DNA from: a virus
Reading direction: 5' to 3' (one strand)
Length of the DNA: 64,000 bases
Virus record (IMG/VR): IMGVR_UViG_3300029953_000018
Coordinates: 1-64,000 of that record
The position numbers and the translations under genes are program-made. The notes under the pieces were generated by a model. It made no database searches. It saw only the letters and a program-made list of their open reading frames with translations, and had not been told where the DNA came from. This document shows positions 17,044 to 25,853 of this stretch, in pieces; within the stretch, counting starts at the first letter, position 1, and each line of letters starts with the position of its first letter.

Positions 17044-17871
17044 ATGCCGACCTTGCTCCGCCCCGACGATCCGGATATTCAGAAGCTCGAGCGGCTTGCG
17101 GTTAAAGGAACGAGTGAAGACGAAGCCAAGACGCTGGCGCAGCTTCTTCAAGAAGAACCCGAAGACAACGCCACGCAAGTCGCTGAGGTGCTCGAAACGC
17201 CAAGCACCAAAGTGGTTTCTTCGGCGGCTCCTTCACCGACCACCATCAACCTGTTCCAACATCCGGACGCGCACCCCTATGTGCTCGACGTGGCCCTTCT
17301 TCGTCGCTATGGCCCGGCATGGATGGGTTGGGAACCCGACCTCTTAGAAGCCAAGATCCTGCTTGATTTCCACACGCGCAGCATCAGCGATCTGACGCGC
17401 GACAAGATTCAAGCACTCAAGACGCTTCATCTAGTCGACACGTTCTGGGATTCGTGGCTCGTGTTTGTACCCTGCGCCATGGCCTTGTCCGGGGTGCATG
17501 CGGACTTTCGGGTCCTGAACGCTTTGACCGTCCCCCAAGCCATGATTGCGGTCGACATCGCGGCCAAGCTGCGTACCGACGTACCGTACAGCCTTGACGT
17601 GCGTACGTACCTCGCGGTGGTGCACCTGCACGACGGCATGGTGTGCCCGATCGAACCCCTGACCGATATCGTGGACGTCGATACGTCGCGTTACGATCTC
17701 GACGTACCCAAGATTCGAGCTCAATGGGATGCGGTGCGTAAAGACGATCGAGCGCCGGAAGGGTTAACACCCGAAGCGGTTCAGCTACAGCGCATGCTCG
17801 AAGCCCATCATCTTTTAGAGGAGAGCCGGCAGCATCTGAGCGACCAGCTGCCCCTTGTTTACCATGCTTGA
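17044..17871 (+). CDS. Hypothetical virion-region protein
   Basis: A 275-residue protein between the KTA-rich protein and the glycine-zipper protein, ahead of the portal. The first 70 residues are acidic and probably flexible (LLQEEPEDNATQV). The remainder is a mixed alpha/beta domain with LLRRYGPAWMGWEPDLLEAK, a hydrophobic WLVFVPCAMALSG and a repeated DVDTSRYDLDV. Some large phages have a gene of similar size just before the portal, but no family is recognised here. Its TGA overlaps the next gene start (ATG at 17864). Confidence 0.6.
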   Translation: MPTLLRPDDPDIQKLERLAVKGTSEDEAKTLAQLLQEEPEDNATQVAEVLETPSTKVVSSAAPSPTTINLFQHPDAHPYVLDVALLRRYGPAWMGWEPDLLEAKILLDFHTRSISDLTRDKIQALKTLHLVDTFWDSWLVFVPCAMALSGVHADFRVLNALTVPQAMIAVDIAAKLRTDVPYSLDVRTYLAVVHLHDGMVCPIEPLTDIVDVDTSRYDLDVPKIRAQWDAVRKDDRAPEGLTPEAVQLQRMLEAHHLLEESRQHLSDQLPLVYHA

Positions 17872-19024
17872 TCCGCTTCTTTTGCATTACATGCACGAGG
17901 CGTTGCAGAAGGAAGCGTTCTTAGGAGGGTTGGCACGCGGCGCCCTGACCGCGGCCTCTCAGAAGCTGACGCAGTCGGGGGCGGGCGCCGCTTTGCAAAG
18001 TGCTGGACGCGCGGTGGGGGGCCAGATGGTACGTTCCGCGGGTAACGTGGGCGCGGGCATGGGCCTCGGGGCGGCTGCGGGCGGCGCGCTCGGCGCGGCA
18101 CACGGCGCCTACCAGGGGTACAGCAAACCAGTCGAAGAAGGGGGAGGTACGCTGGGCGCTCTTTCGGGCGCACTCGCCGGCGGAAGCCGGGGCGCCTTGA
18201 TTGGCACCGCCGTGGGGGGTGCCGCGGGGTTGGCTTCGGGGGGCCGCGGGGCGGGGACGGTGGCGCAGCTCACCGCGGGCAAATACAACCCGCTTGGTTT
18301 GGCGGCTCGGTCTGGGCAGCGCCAGCTTCACTCCGTGACCGGGTTGGTCCCTGGGGGCGCCGCGCGGGGAACGCCGCAGTACGCGCAAGCCCTGACGCAG
18401 TTGAACGTCGGGGGTTTGAAAGATCACTTGAATGCGGCGGAGAAGGCGTTGCAACGGGGCAACATCCCCGCGATGGATCAAGTGAACGGGCGGTACCGTC
18501 AGGCGCTCGAAGGCGCGCAAAAGGGGCAGACCAGCTTGGCGGGGATCGCTCAGAACTTCCAGGAGAAGGGGCTGCGCGAGGGCGGTAAAGATGTGCTGCA
18601 GCACGGTCTCGGCAATGCGTGGAGGGGGCAGAGTACGTTAGGCAAGGCCGCGTTGATCGGCACCCCGGCCGCCGGCGCTGCCCTTGCCGCAGCGCAGCCC
18701 AGTGATCCGAATGATCCCGACGCACCGAGCACGAAAGGGGAGCAAGTCGGGGGTGCCCTTGGAAGCGGGGTAGCGTCCGCGTTGACGCCTTTCGTGGGTT
18801 CCACGGGGGGTCGTGCAATTGGGCACGTGGGAAGCGCTGTGGGCGGCACCATCGGGAAAGGCATCGGACAATTGGTGGGTGTGAAGAAGAACCAACCGCC
18901 ATCCATGACGCTCGGCGGTGGCGCCGCGACCCCCGGCGCGCAGCCGGGTCTCGATAGCCCCCAAGTTGAACGAGTGATGACCAACGCAGCGCAAGGCAAA
19001 CCGCCGGATAACCTGATGTCATGA
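17864..19024 (+). CDS. Glycine-zipper hydrophobic virion-region protein
   Basis: About 386 residues from ATG 17864, chosen over an upstream TTG because it overlaps the previous stop. After a short N-terminus with EALQKEAFLGG, residues about 20-140 form a long G/A-rich stretch with repeated GxxxG spacing (GAGMGLGAAAGGALGAAHG and similar). A charged helical middle (about 190-250) and a second G/A-rich region near the C-terminus follow. Glycine zippers favour membrane insertion or tight helix packing, so a role in DNA ejection or inner-head assembly is plausible. It overlaps the portal start by 4 nt. Confidence 0.6.
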   Translation: MLDPLLLHYMHEALQKEAFLGGLARGALTAASQKLTQSGAGAALQSAGRAVGGQMVRSAGNVGAGMGLGAAAGGALGAAHGAYQGYSKPVEEGGGTLGALSGALAGGSRGALIGTAVGGAAGLASGGRGAGTVAQLTAGKYNPLGLAARSGQRQLHSVTGLVPGGAARGTPQYAQALTQLNVGGLKDHLNAAEKALQRGNIPAMDQVNGRYRQALEGAQKGQTSLAGIAQNFQEKGLREGGKDVLQHGLGNAWRGQSTLGKAALIGTPAAGAALAAAQPSDPNDPDAPSTKGEQVGGALGSGVASALTPFVGSTGGRAIGHVGSAVGGTIGKGIGQLVGVKKNQPPSMTLGGGAATPGAQPGLDSPQVERVMTNAAQGKPPDNLMS

Positions 19025-22000
19025 GCTTCTCCTTCGGTAACTTTGCGATGGGCTCCCCCACGAGCCCTGGGCGCTTTCAAGGGGGCATGACCCGCGGCCG
19101 TATTCAGGGCGGCAACGTGCAAGGGGTCAATTACCCGAGCCCTTTCTTTGATGTCGCGCACACGTACTTGCCGACCACGGTTAAGCAGCTTTTCAAGTTC
19201 TGCCGGTACTACTTCCTGACCAACCCGCTCATCAACGCCATCATTGTTAAGTTGGCGGAATATCCGGTGACAGACGTAGTCGTGGACCACGAAGATCCCG
19301 AAGTTGTACGACGGTGGAGCGAGTACTTTAATGAAACCATCCGCATGCGATCGTTTCAGATTGAGTGCGGCTTGGACTACCAGTGCTACGGCACGTCGGC
19401 GGTCAGTCTTTCCTTCCCCTTTCAGAAATACCTGACGTGTACATCCTGCGGCTTCAGTGAACAGGCGCGCAAGATCCGTGAGTATTGGCTGTACACGAGC
19501 CACGAGTTTCGTTTGTCGTGCCCCAAGTGCGGGCAGACGGGTGCAGCAACTCCGAAGGATTGGTATTACCGCGACGCCAGCTCTATTCGTCCAGTGCGCT
19601 GGAGCGTGGAAGACATCGAAGTCAGCTACAACGACATCACGGGCGAGTGCACGTACTTCTATACGCTGCCCGCGCCCATTCGCGCCGACGTTACCCTGGG
19701 AAAAAAGGACATCGTCGAGGGCATGCCCCAAATCTTTCTTCAGGCAATTCGCCAAGAGAAGGGGGTCGTTTTCAGCAAGGCCAACCTTTTCGTAATGAAG
19801 CGGCCAACGCTGGCGTTCCAAGATCGCGGCTGGGGTATCCCGCTTATCCTGCCCGTTCTCAAAGATGCGTTCTACTTGCAGATCATGAAGAAGGCGCAGG
19901 AAGCGCTTCTGCTTGAGCATATTGTTCCCCTACGCATTTTGTTTCCCCAAGCGGCTAGCGGAACTACCGATCCATTCACGACAATCAATCTTCTCGATTG
20001 GCGTGACCAAGTTGCGATGGAGCTCGCGCGTTGGAGGCAGGACTGTGTGACGCCAGAGTCTTGGGTGGAAGCTGAGGCTGGGGTTGTACAAGCGGGGAGC
20101 GTGAAGAAGGGTGATCGTCTCCGTGACCACACAGGGTTCTTGTCTACTGTTGAGAAAGTATGGCGCCGCCCCCTACGTGACGGCGAGCGCGCGTACCAAG
20201 TTGTTGTACGCGGTTTGCACGGTGCTGTGCCCTGCGTGTCAGAAGGCCACCCGTTCATTGCACGACGGAAGTTCAACAATGGCAACGGGCACAAACTTGG
20301 AGGTGAGACTAAGCCCATCCGCGTGAAGGACCTGCGCGTGGGGGACTACATCGGGTACCCCGTACCGAAGTATCCCGCGTCGGAAGCGAGTACACTTGAT
20401 CTCGCAGAGTTCGTGGACAATGCAGTGACCAACGACTGGGTCTACGTAGACTATCGAGACGCGGGTGTTCCCGAAGCGTACGAGCACTTGGCGTCGGGCG
20501 CAGAAGCTACAGATCGACAAGCATTGCTCTCGGAAAAGGGTTGGTCGGTCAACCAGTACAAGACCGCGCAGAATGCGATCCGTGAGCAGCGCGTACCCCG
20601 TCGTGTTACCCGTTACATCGCCTTTGACGAAGAGCTGTGCTGGGTCTCTGGGTTGTACCTGGCCGAGGGGAACGTCACGCCGAAGCAGGTTCTTTTCTCG
20701 CTGCACAGGGACGGGGCGGAATTCGTGGCGCGCCTCGATGCGTTCTTCCTGAAGAACTTTGGAACCGAAGGGTTTACCGCGGAAAAGAGTGAACAGGGCA
20801 TCCAGCGTGTCTACTCAAGCACAGTAGCCGCCCAGTTTTTCCATAGCCTGTGCGAGGGTACATCCGTCAGGAAGCGCGTGGCAGACGAGTTGAAGCACGC
20901 CGGGGAGCGGCGCGTCGCTTCACTTCTTCACGGCTACTTCGACGGCGACGGTTGTTACCACGAGGGCCACAAAACGGAGAAGCGTGACGCGATTACAGCC
21001 AGCCGACAGCTCGCTGCCGACGTTCGCAATCTTCTTCTCGCCTATGGGTTCATCCCGGGTCTTACACGTCAAGAACCGGAAGCCTACTGCATCAACGGGA
21101 AGACGGGCGTGTCCAGCGGTTCGTACAAGATATCGCTTCACGGCGGCATGGCCCTGCGTTTTGACGCTTGGCTACGCGGTGAGCCGCTCCCACACGTAGT
21201 TCACTGCAACATCGGGCTCTTTAAGGACGGCTACGTGTGGCATCGCATCGAGGAGCTCCGGGAGGTAGAAGCCAAGGAGGTGATCGGTTTCCAGATGACC
21301 TGTGGTCCCGTCGTTACCCTCGAAGACGACACGGAAACGCACGGCACGTTCTGCTTGTGGGGCATGGCCTCAGTTAACACGAACTACATCCCGATCATGC
21401 CCCTACCCCTGGGTAATCAGACCATTGGTGGGGATGGCAAAGCGCTCTTGATGAGTCAAGAAATGCAAATGCTAGGCGAGCAGATCATGATGGGCATGGG
21501 TGTGCCCCGGGAGTTTTTGCAAGGCGGCTTGTCCTGGGCTGGCAGCAACGTGTCCATGCGCATGCTCGAGAACACGTTCTTGAGCTTCATCGGCCGACAG
21601 CGGCAGATGGTCAATTGGATCATGCAGCTCGTCTCCCATTTCATGGGGTGGCCCAAGGTCAATGTACGGCTCAAGCCGTTCAAGATGGCCGACGACATGC
21701 AACGTAAGAGCTACTTGTTCCAGCTGAACCAAGCGAACAAGATCAGCGACACCACGCTACTGGCGGACGCCGACCTCGATATTGAAGATGAGAACGACAT
21801 CATGATCCGCGAGAGCGCCAGGCGCTTGGCGGCGGTGAAGAAGCAACAGCTCGCGATGGCCGAGATTCAAGGCGAGAGCCAGGTCATCATGATGAAGATG
21901 CAAGCCAAGGCGCAGCAAACGATGCAGCAAGCGCAGCAGCAACCTTTGGCACCGGGAGAGCCCGGGGGGCCCGATGGCGCCCTGAACGCGCAGCAAGCGC

Positions 22001-22419
22001 AACAAGCAGCACAGCCACCCCCCGTCCCCATGTTGCCTGGGCCTGCGCCTGCGCGCGGGTACTCTTCGAGCGTGCCAGCCGGCGCGCAGAGCTCCCTTAG
22101 TATCGATCAGGACTTGGGGTCGTCCGCCGGGAACGAGAAGATGCCCGTCGACTTGGTTCAGCTGGCCACTGGCTACGCCAAACAGATCGCGCAGCTTGAT
22201 CCAGACATGCAAGAGATGGCGCTCAACGCTCTGGCGGCGCAGAGTCAAGACCTGGCCGATTTGGTGACTGAACTCATCAGTAAAGAACAACAGAGCGCCG
22301 CCCCCGCAGGCGACGCCGTCATGCTGGGCGACGCTCAGGGGGGCTCGGAAACGGGGGGCGTGGACATGCGTCCGTTGCCCGAAGCATTGCCCCCACGGCG
22401 GATGCAGGCGTTGATCTAG
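19021..22419 (+). CDS. Portal protein containing an intein
   Basis: The 1132-residue product is a portal (extein about 687 residues) interrupted by an intein at residues 342-786. The N-extein shows a portal-like core (FFDVAHTYLPTTVKQLFKF, FLTNPLINAIIVKLAEYP). It has an unusual zinc ribbon with C140, C143, C167 and C170. The extein junction is WRQD followed by TNYIPIMPLPLG, a conserved portal segment with IGGDGKALL. The C-terminus is Q/P/A-rich and acidic, with helical repeats. Portals form the dodecameric DNA channel at the head vertex. The gene overlaps the upstream gene by 4 nt. Confidence 0.85.
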   Translation: MSFSFGNFAMGSPTSPGRFQGGMTRGRIQGGNVQGVNYPSPFFDVAHTYLPTTVKQLFKFCRYYFLTNPLINAIIVKLAEYPVTDVVVDHEDPEVVRRWSEYFNETIRMRSFQIECGLDYQCYGTSAVSLSFPFQKYLTCTSCGFSEQARKIREYWLYTSHEFRLSCPKCGQTGAATPKDWYYRDASSIRPVRWSVEDIEVSYNDITGECTYFYTLPAPIRADVTLGKKDIVEGMPQIFLQAIRQEKGVVFSKANLFVMKRPTLAFQDRGWGIPLILPVLKDAFYLQIMKKAQEALLLEHIVPLRILFPQAASGTTDPFTTINLLDWRDQVAMELARWRQDCVTPESWVEAEAGVVQAGSVKKGDRLRDHTGFLSTVEKVWRRPLRDGERAYQVVVRGLHGAVPCVSEGHPFIARRKFNNGNGHKLGGETKPIRVKDLRVGDYIGYPVPKYPASEASTLDLAEFVDNAVTNDWVYVDYRDAGVPEAYEHLASGAEATDRQALLSEKGWSVNQYKTAQNAIREQRVPRRVTRYIAFDEELCWVSGLYLAEGNVTPKQVLFSLHRDGAEFVARLDAFFLKNFGTEGFTAEKSEQGIQRVYSSTVAAQFFHSLCEGTSVRKRVADELKHAGERRVASLLHGYFDGDGCYHEGHKTEKRDAITASRQLAADVRNLLLAYGFIPGLTRQEPEAYCINGKTGVSSGSYKISLHGGMALRFDAWLRGEPLPHVVHCNIGLFKDGYVWHRIEELREVEAKEVIGFQMTCGPVVTLEDDTETHGTFCLWGMASVNTNYIPIMPLPLGNQTIGGDGKALLMSQEMQMLGEQIMMGMGVPREFLQGGLSWAGSNVSMRMLENTFLSFIGRQRQMVNWIMQLVSHFMGWPKVNVRLKPFKMADDMQRKSYLFQLNQANKISDTTLLADADLDIEDENDIMIRESARRLAAVKKQQLAMAEIQGESQVIMMKMQAKAQQTMQQAQQQPLAPGEPGGPDGALNAQQAQQAAQPPPVPMLPGPAPARGYSSSVPAGAQSSLSIDQDLGSSAGNEKMPVDLVQLATGYAKQIAQLDPDMQEMALNALAAQSQDLADLVTELISKEQQSAAPAGDAVMLGDAQGGSETGGVDMRPLPEALPPRRMQALI
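20044..21378 (+). mobile_element. Intein with LAGLIDADG homing endonuclease in portal
   Basis: This 445-residue intein (portal residues 342-786) starts with CVTPESWVEAEAG, the catalytic Cys of block A, and has block B CVSEGHPFIA. The endonuclease has two LAGLIDADG motifs, GLYLAEGNV and LHGYFDGDGC, each keeping its acidic residue. The end is CLWGMASVN followed by T as the +1 residue. The penultimate position is Val in place of the common His, a rare variant. Splicing would rejoin D341 to T787. Placement in a conserved portal motif is typical of intein targeting. Precise ends are inferred from block patterns. Confidence 0.8.
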
Positions 22420-22421
22420 CT

Positions 22422-22754
22422 ATGGGTACGAAGCTGCATGAAGCCCGCTTGCCCGATGGGCGGCACTACTCTTGGTCGTTTTTCTGCCCGGGGTGTCAGT
22501 CGGTTCACTGCGTTACGAGTGGCTGGTCCTTCAATGGATCCTCTACGGCGCCGACCTTTTCTCCACCTGTCTTGGTGCATGCAGAGCCGGCCGTTGGTTA
22601 CCCACGGTGTCACTCCCACGTGACGAATGGCGAGATCGCGTATTGTTCAGATTCTACGCATGCGCTGGCGGGAAAGACCGTGCCGTTACCGGACTGGGAT
22701 GCCACCAGGTTTGCTGCAGACAAGCTCTTACATCCAGAGCAAAAGAACAGCTAA
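22422..22754 (+). CDS. Conserved phage hypothetical protein, DUF6527-like
   Basis: A 110-residue protein that resembles a small phage family often labelled DUF6527. Characteristic elements are FFCPGCQSVHCV near the N-terminus (C-x2-C), then GWSFNGSSTAPTFSPPVLVH, CHSHVTNGEIAYCSDSTHALAG and VPLPDW. The Cys/His pattern suggests a zinc site. It follows the portal by 2 nt and ends before a bidirectional terminator. The function of the family is not known to me. Confidence 0.7.
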   Translation: MGTKLHEARLPDGRHYSWSFFCPGCQSVHCVTSGWSFNGSSTAPTFSPPVLVHAEPAVGYPRCHSHVTNGEIAYCSDSTHALAGKTVPLPDWDATRFAADKLLHPEQKNS

Positions 22755-22764
22755 AAGAAACACG

Positions 22765-22788
22765 GGGCGCCCTCCGAAGAGAGCGCCC
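22765..22788. terminator. Bidirectional hairpin terminator between convergent genes
   Basis: GGGCGCCCTC (22765-22774) pairs with GAGAGCGCCC (22779-22788) around a CGAA loop, with one C-A mismatch. The minus-strand transcript reads GCCCCGTGTTTCTTTT after the stem, giving a T-rich tail. The plus side continues GGTTCTTAG. It lies between the stop of the plus-strand small gene (22754) and the stop of the minus-strand VWA gene (22794), exactly where both units should end. Confidence 0.65.
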
Positions 22789-22793
22789 GGTTC

Positions 22794-24062
22794 TTAGAGC
22801 TTTTGGCTCTTGTCGCACACCACTAGGTGTCCCCAGGGTGCCGGGCGTCGCGCGTAGGGGCTTCGCACGATGCACCAGATGACGTCTAATCCGCGAGGAG
22901 ATTTTGCGGGCGCTGTGCCATCGCCGTCGGTGTAGTAAACGAGCAGGTTAGCGTCGCGGTACTTCCTTCTTACGTAATCGAAAACTTTGGTGAAGTCCGT
23001 TCCTCCCCGGCCCTTGTAATCGATCTTTGGTAAGTCGCGTAGGCGAATACGCCGATCAGATTGAACGTAGACATCGACTTGAAGGTGCACTGCTTCTTCG
23101 ATGCCCACGCTGCGCATCAAGTGATACACCTCGCTGCGCGCGCTGAGGAGTTGCTTGTGGCCCATGGATCCCGAGGTGTCTTCGACCAAGACAACGTTGG
23201 GACGATGGTCCACCAATCCCGCGCAAAGCACACCTGCAAGCTGCCCTCCGACGCTGGGGTTTCGCATGGAGTAAACAGAGTTTCCGGCGATGTGCTCTGC
23301 GCTGCGTTGAATGAGGCGGCGGCAGAGCTTACGCCAATCCACTTCGGGCGCGTTGTAGCGCGCTTTGATCATTGTCTTGAAGCGCCCAGGGCCGTCGAGA
23401 GCCGCTTCAATCGCATCGAGGGTTTGTTGTTTGGCGCAGAGGACCTCGGCTTCATTCTTCCCGTAGGCGGCGTCGAGCGCCGCCTCGAGTTCTTTGTTTA
23501 CAGCGTGCCCTCCCCCGGAGCCACAACCGCCCGCGCCGATCTTGGGTTGCCAGGATGTGGCGGCTTGCTTCGGCTGCTTGCCGTCCATGAGCTGTTGCAG
23601 CGTTTTGTTTTTTCTCCGCAGCTCTTCCTCGAGCAGGCTGTAGTACTGCTCGAGGGTCAAGTTGGGGGGATGGTTGTAGGTCGAGGGGTAAATAACCCAG
23701 GAGGGCAATGGCCACTTTTCTTCTTGAAGGTTGAAGTTGATGGCTTCATCGGCGGCGATGCCCGCTAGGTTTTCATCGGGGAGGGCGATGACACGTTCAA
23801 AGCCGCGTAGAATGTGTTCACTCTCATGTACGAGGCAGCTGCCGATAACATCTTCTGCCTGAACTTCAGGATCGGACAGCAGCCAGGGGCCGTTAACGTA
23901 GAGCACCAAGCCCTGCGTAATGCCCATGGTGGTCCCCGGGACGTCAACCACTTCCACCACCATGTCGAGCAGGATCCCGTCATAGTAGTCGGCGCGAGAG
24001 TTGACGTAGGCACGTCCGAGGGAAAGGCGTGAGAGTGCCTCAGAGACGATAGAACGGTCCAT
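22794..24062 (-). CDS. VWA-domain protein with metallopeptidase-like N-terminus
   Basis: A 422-residue protein with an N-terminal HESEH (H79-H83, the HExxH zinc motif) followed by RGFERV and AADEAIN. It then has a charged linker and a C-terminal VWA domain. The MIDAS residues are visible in EDTSGSMG (DxSxS), GGTDFTKV and YYTDGDG. The layout matches the putative metallopeptidase-VWA proteins that partner with MoxR ATPases. The start overlaps the ATPase stop by one base (TGATG), so the two are translationally coupled. A chaperone-type complex acting on phage or host proteins is the usual expectation, but the target is unknown. Confidence 0.8.
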   Translation of the reverse strand: MDRSIVSEALSRLSLGRAYVNSRADYYDGILLDMVVEVVDVPGTTMGITQGLVLYVNGPWLLSDPEVQAEDVIGSCLVHESEHILRGFERVIALPDENLAGIAADEAINFNLQEEKWPLPSWVIYPSTYNHPPNLTLEQYYSLLEEELRRKNKTLQQLMDGKQPKQAATSWQPKIGAGGCGSGGGHAVNKELEAALDAAYGKNEAEVLCAKQQTLDAIEAALDGPGRFKTMIKARYNAPEVDWRKLCRRLIQRSAEHIAGNSVYSMRNPSVGGQLAGVLCAGLVDHRPNVVLVEDTSGSMGHKQLLSARSEVYHLMRSVGIEEAVHLQVDVYVQSDRRIRLRDLPKIDYKGRGGTDFTKVFDYVRRKYRDANLLVYYTDGDGTAPAKSPRGLDVIWCIVRSPYARRPAPWGHLVVCDKSQKL

Positions 24063-25303
24063 CAGGTAACCCCGATGTACTTTAGGTGCCCCTTGTCGTA
24101 GAGCAGGCCAGTGGTCTGCGCTACAGCTTCTTGAAGATGAGGGTCTGGATGGTTCCCGTCGTAATGGGCACGAAGTAACGTCTTCGCGGGGCGTGTACAG
24201 ACATCGGCGTAACCAAAGCTCGCCGCGTTGAACAGCAAGAGCCAGCAGCTAGTTGCCAGCTGCGCTCCCCTTACGGGGTCCGCTTCGTTAGCTACGTAAA
24301 TGGCGCACGAGGACAGCACCGTGCGTACAACATCGAGCTGCTTAGGAATCTGCCAGCCCTTCAGGAGTACGTCTTCGGGATTGGGCAAATTCAGCTTCTT
24401 CATGAAGACGGCCCAGTCGGCAGCGAGCCCTGCGCCGACCAGGCCCGCAACGACGTCGAGCTGGGTGCGCTCTCCTAATCCAAGGCAGCGGGCGGTGGTG
24501 ACGCCGTTGACAGCCCACGACCACGTACGGTGAGAAGGCCAGGGGCCCGCGGCGCGGGGGTCGTCTGCCTCTGGTTGGTCATAGAGGCGGTAGTGCTCCT
24601 TTCCATCATCCTCCCCCTCTCCCTTTTTCAGCTTGTAGGTGCCGCCCGACGACGCCAGAAAATCGTGGGTTACGCGTAATACAGCGCCGAAGTGAAGCCC
24701 CCAGTTGGCGCGAACGCGGGCTTCACTGTTGGTCAAATTGGGGATGTCGGGCTCGTACTCATCGTTCATGTATTCGTCCCATTGCTTCAGCGTAGGATTT
24801 GTGTACGCGTAGTGCAGTACGCGGTTAGCGAAGGGGATTTCAAGCTCTCGGCCGTTAGCTGCAATATCTGGGGGGTTCATTGCGAGAACAATGCGTACAC
24901 CCGGGGGCAGCTTGTACTCACCGATGGTGCGCTCATTCATCAAGGAGAGAAGCGCTGCCTGTACTGCGCGCGGCGCGGATGAAATCTCGTCGAGAAAAAG
25001 AATGGCACGTTCGTCGTTGATGGCAGCGCGAATCTGGGGCAGCGCGCATTCGAGAGAGAAGCCAACGGGCGTCATAACCGGGTAGCCCCCGATGTGCTCC
25101 GGGATCTTCGTGGAGGCGAAGATCGGGTAGACGTGCAAGCCCAGCATCTTTCCGATGGCGTAGATGCGCTCGCTTTTGCCAACGCCCGACCCTCCAATGG
25201 AGCATAAATTGATGCCCCAATTGCCTTCTTGGAAGGGCGCCATCGGCCCTTTGGCGAGCGGCGTGGACATGCTAGCCACCAGCAAACTCTCAAAGCGATC
25301 CAT
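24062..25303 (-). CDS. MoxR-type AAA+ ATPase
   Basis: From the ATG at 25303 the protein is 413 residues; an upstream TTG would add ten. Walker A is GGSGVGKS, Walker B is AILFLDEIS, and sensor 1 is IVLAMNPPD, followed by an arginine-finger region with FANRVLHYA. This order is the MoxR/BchI class. It lies directly before the VWA/metallopeptidase gene, the usual MoxR-VWA pairing. It presumably hydrolyses ATP to remodel a substrate together with the VWA partner. GAAAGAA precedes the chosen ATG. Confidence 0.85.
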   Translation of the reverse strand: MDRFESLLVASMSTPLAKGPMAPFQEGNWGINLCSIGGSGVGKSERIYAIGKMLGLHVYPIFASTKIPEHIGGYPVMTPVGFSLECALPQIRAAINDERAILFLDEISSAPRAVQAALLSLMNERTIGEYKLPPGVRIVLAMNPPDIAANGRELEIPFANRVLHYAYTNPTLKQWDEYMNDEYEPDIPNLTNSEARVRANWGLHFGAVLRVTHDFLASSGGTYKLKKGEGEDDGKEHYRLYDQPEADDPRAAGPWPSHRTWSWAVNGVTTARCLGLGERTQLDVVAGLVGAGLAADWAVFMKKLNLPNPEDVLLKGWQIPKQLDVVRTVLSSCAIYVANEADPVRGAQLATSCWLLLFNAASFGYADVCTRPAKTLLRAHYDGNHPDPHLQEAVAQTTGLLYDKGHLKYIGVT

Positions 25304-25592
25304 GTTGTTTTCTTTCTTCGATGAATGCGACAACGTCAGGACAAAAACGAGCCGGCATGGCCGTTTTCAAGAAACTACCCCGTACAACAAGAAACCCGTC
25401 TTCATCCGCCAAGGTGAAGGGCACGTAGAGTCCCCCGGGAATACGCACAGCTGTTTTGCGGTTCTCTGCTTCTTGTAAACTAGCCCTAAAAAGGGCGCGT
25501 AGCGCTTCGTCGTCGAGAGCGCTAGCGGCCTGCCAGCGCTCTCGAGCACGACGAAAGGCATGCGGGTCCACGAGAACGTGGGTCAACCGCAC
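25290..25592 (-). CDS. Hypothetical protein
   Basis: A 100-residue protein starting at GTG 25592 behind AGGAG. It is Arg/Ala-rich and helical in the first half (FRRARERWQAASALDDEALR) and has a beta-rich second half (YVPFTLADEDGFLVVRG). It overlaps the MoxR gene start by 14 nt. No family recognised. Probably a small soluble protein of the MoxR cluster. Confidence 0.5.
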   Translation of the reverse strand: MRLTHVLVDPHAFRRARERWQAASALDDEALRALFRASLQEAENRKTAVRIPGGLYVPFTLADEDGFLVVRGSFLKTAMPARFCPDVVAFIEERKQHGSL

Positions 25593-25601
25593 ACGGATCT
25601 C

Positions 25602-25853
25602 CTAGGCACTCTCGGTGGGCTCACTTTGCACAACGCGAATATCAATGCGCATGGGTTCTACCGCAGCGATTAGACCGAATAGAACGTTCAGCTCCCGTTG
25701 CTTGAGCAGTGAATCCTGCTCCTTGATGTCTTCAGTGCCTTCATACAGGCCGACGTTAACGCCGTATTCCTTAAGAAACCGGTAGAGAAGCTGCGCCAGC
25801 GTTCGTTTGTCGCTATGCGCTTTACCACTGACCGTTACCGTGAGTGTGTTCAT
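25602..25853 (-). CDS. Small protein resembling a truncated P-loop phage family
   Basis: An 83-residue protein with N-terminus LTVTVSGKAHSDKRTLAQLL. The position and helix context look like the Walker A region of a short phage P-loop family, but the usual GxxxxGKS/T is degenerate (GKAHSDKR). The rest is a helix and a beta hairpin ending in IDIRVVQSEP. It overlaps the upstream zinc protein stop by 4 nt (ATGA). ATP binding is doubtful because the lysine-serine pair is missing. Function unknown. Confidence 0.45.
   Translation of the reverse strand: MNTLTVTVSGKAHSDKRTLAQLLYRFLKEYGVNVGLYEGTEDIKEQDSLLKQRELNVLFGLIAAVEPMRIDIRVVQSEPTESA

Noticed and set aside
18550-19920. Long minus-strand open frame (456 codons) across the glycine-zipper and portal genes
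   Set aside because: The plus strand here encodes a recognisable portal and a glycine-zipper protein. The antisense frame is R/P/A-rich with no motif, as expected for a shadow frame in GC-rich coding DNA.
22422-22882. Overlapping plus-strand frame from 22472 extending past the small gene
   Set aside because: The frame from 22422 has the conserved GWSFNGS and THALAG elements; the other frame is a shadow and crosses the terminator.
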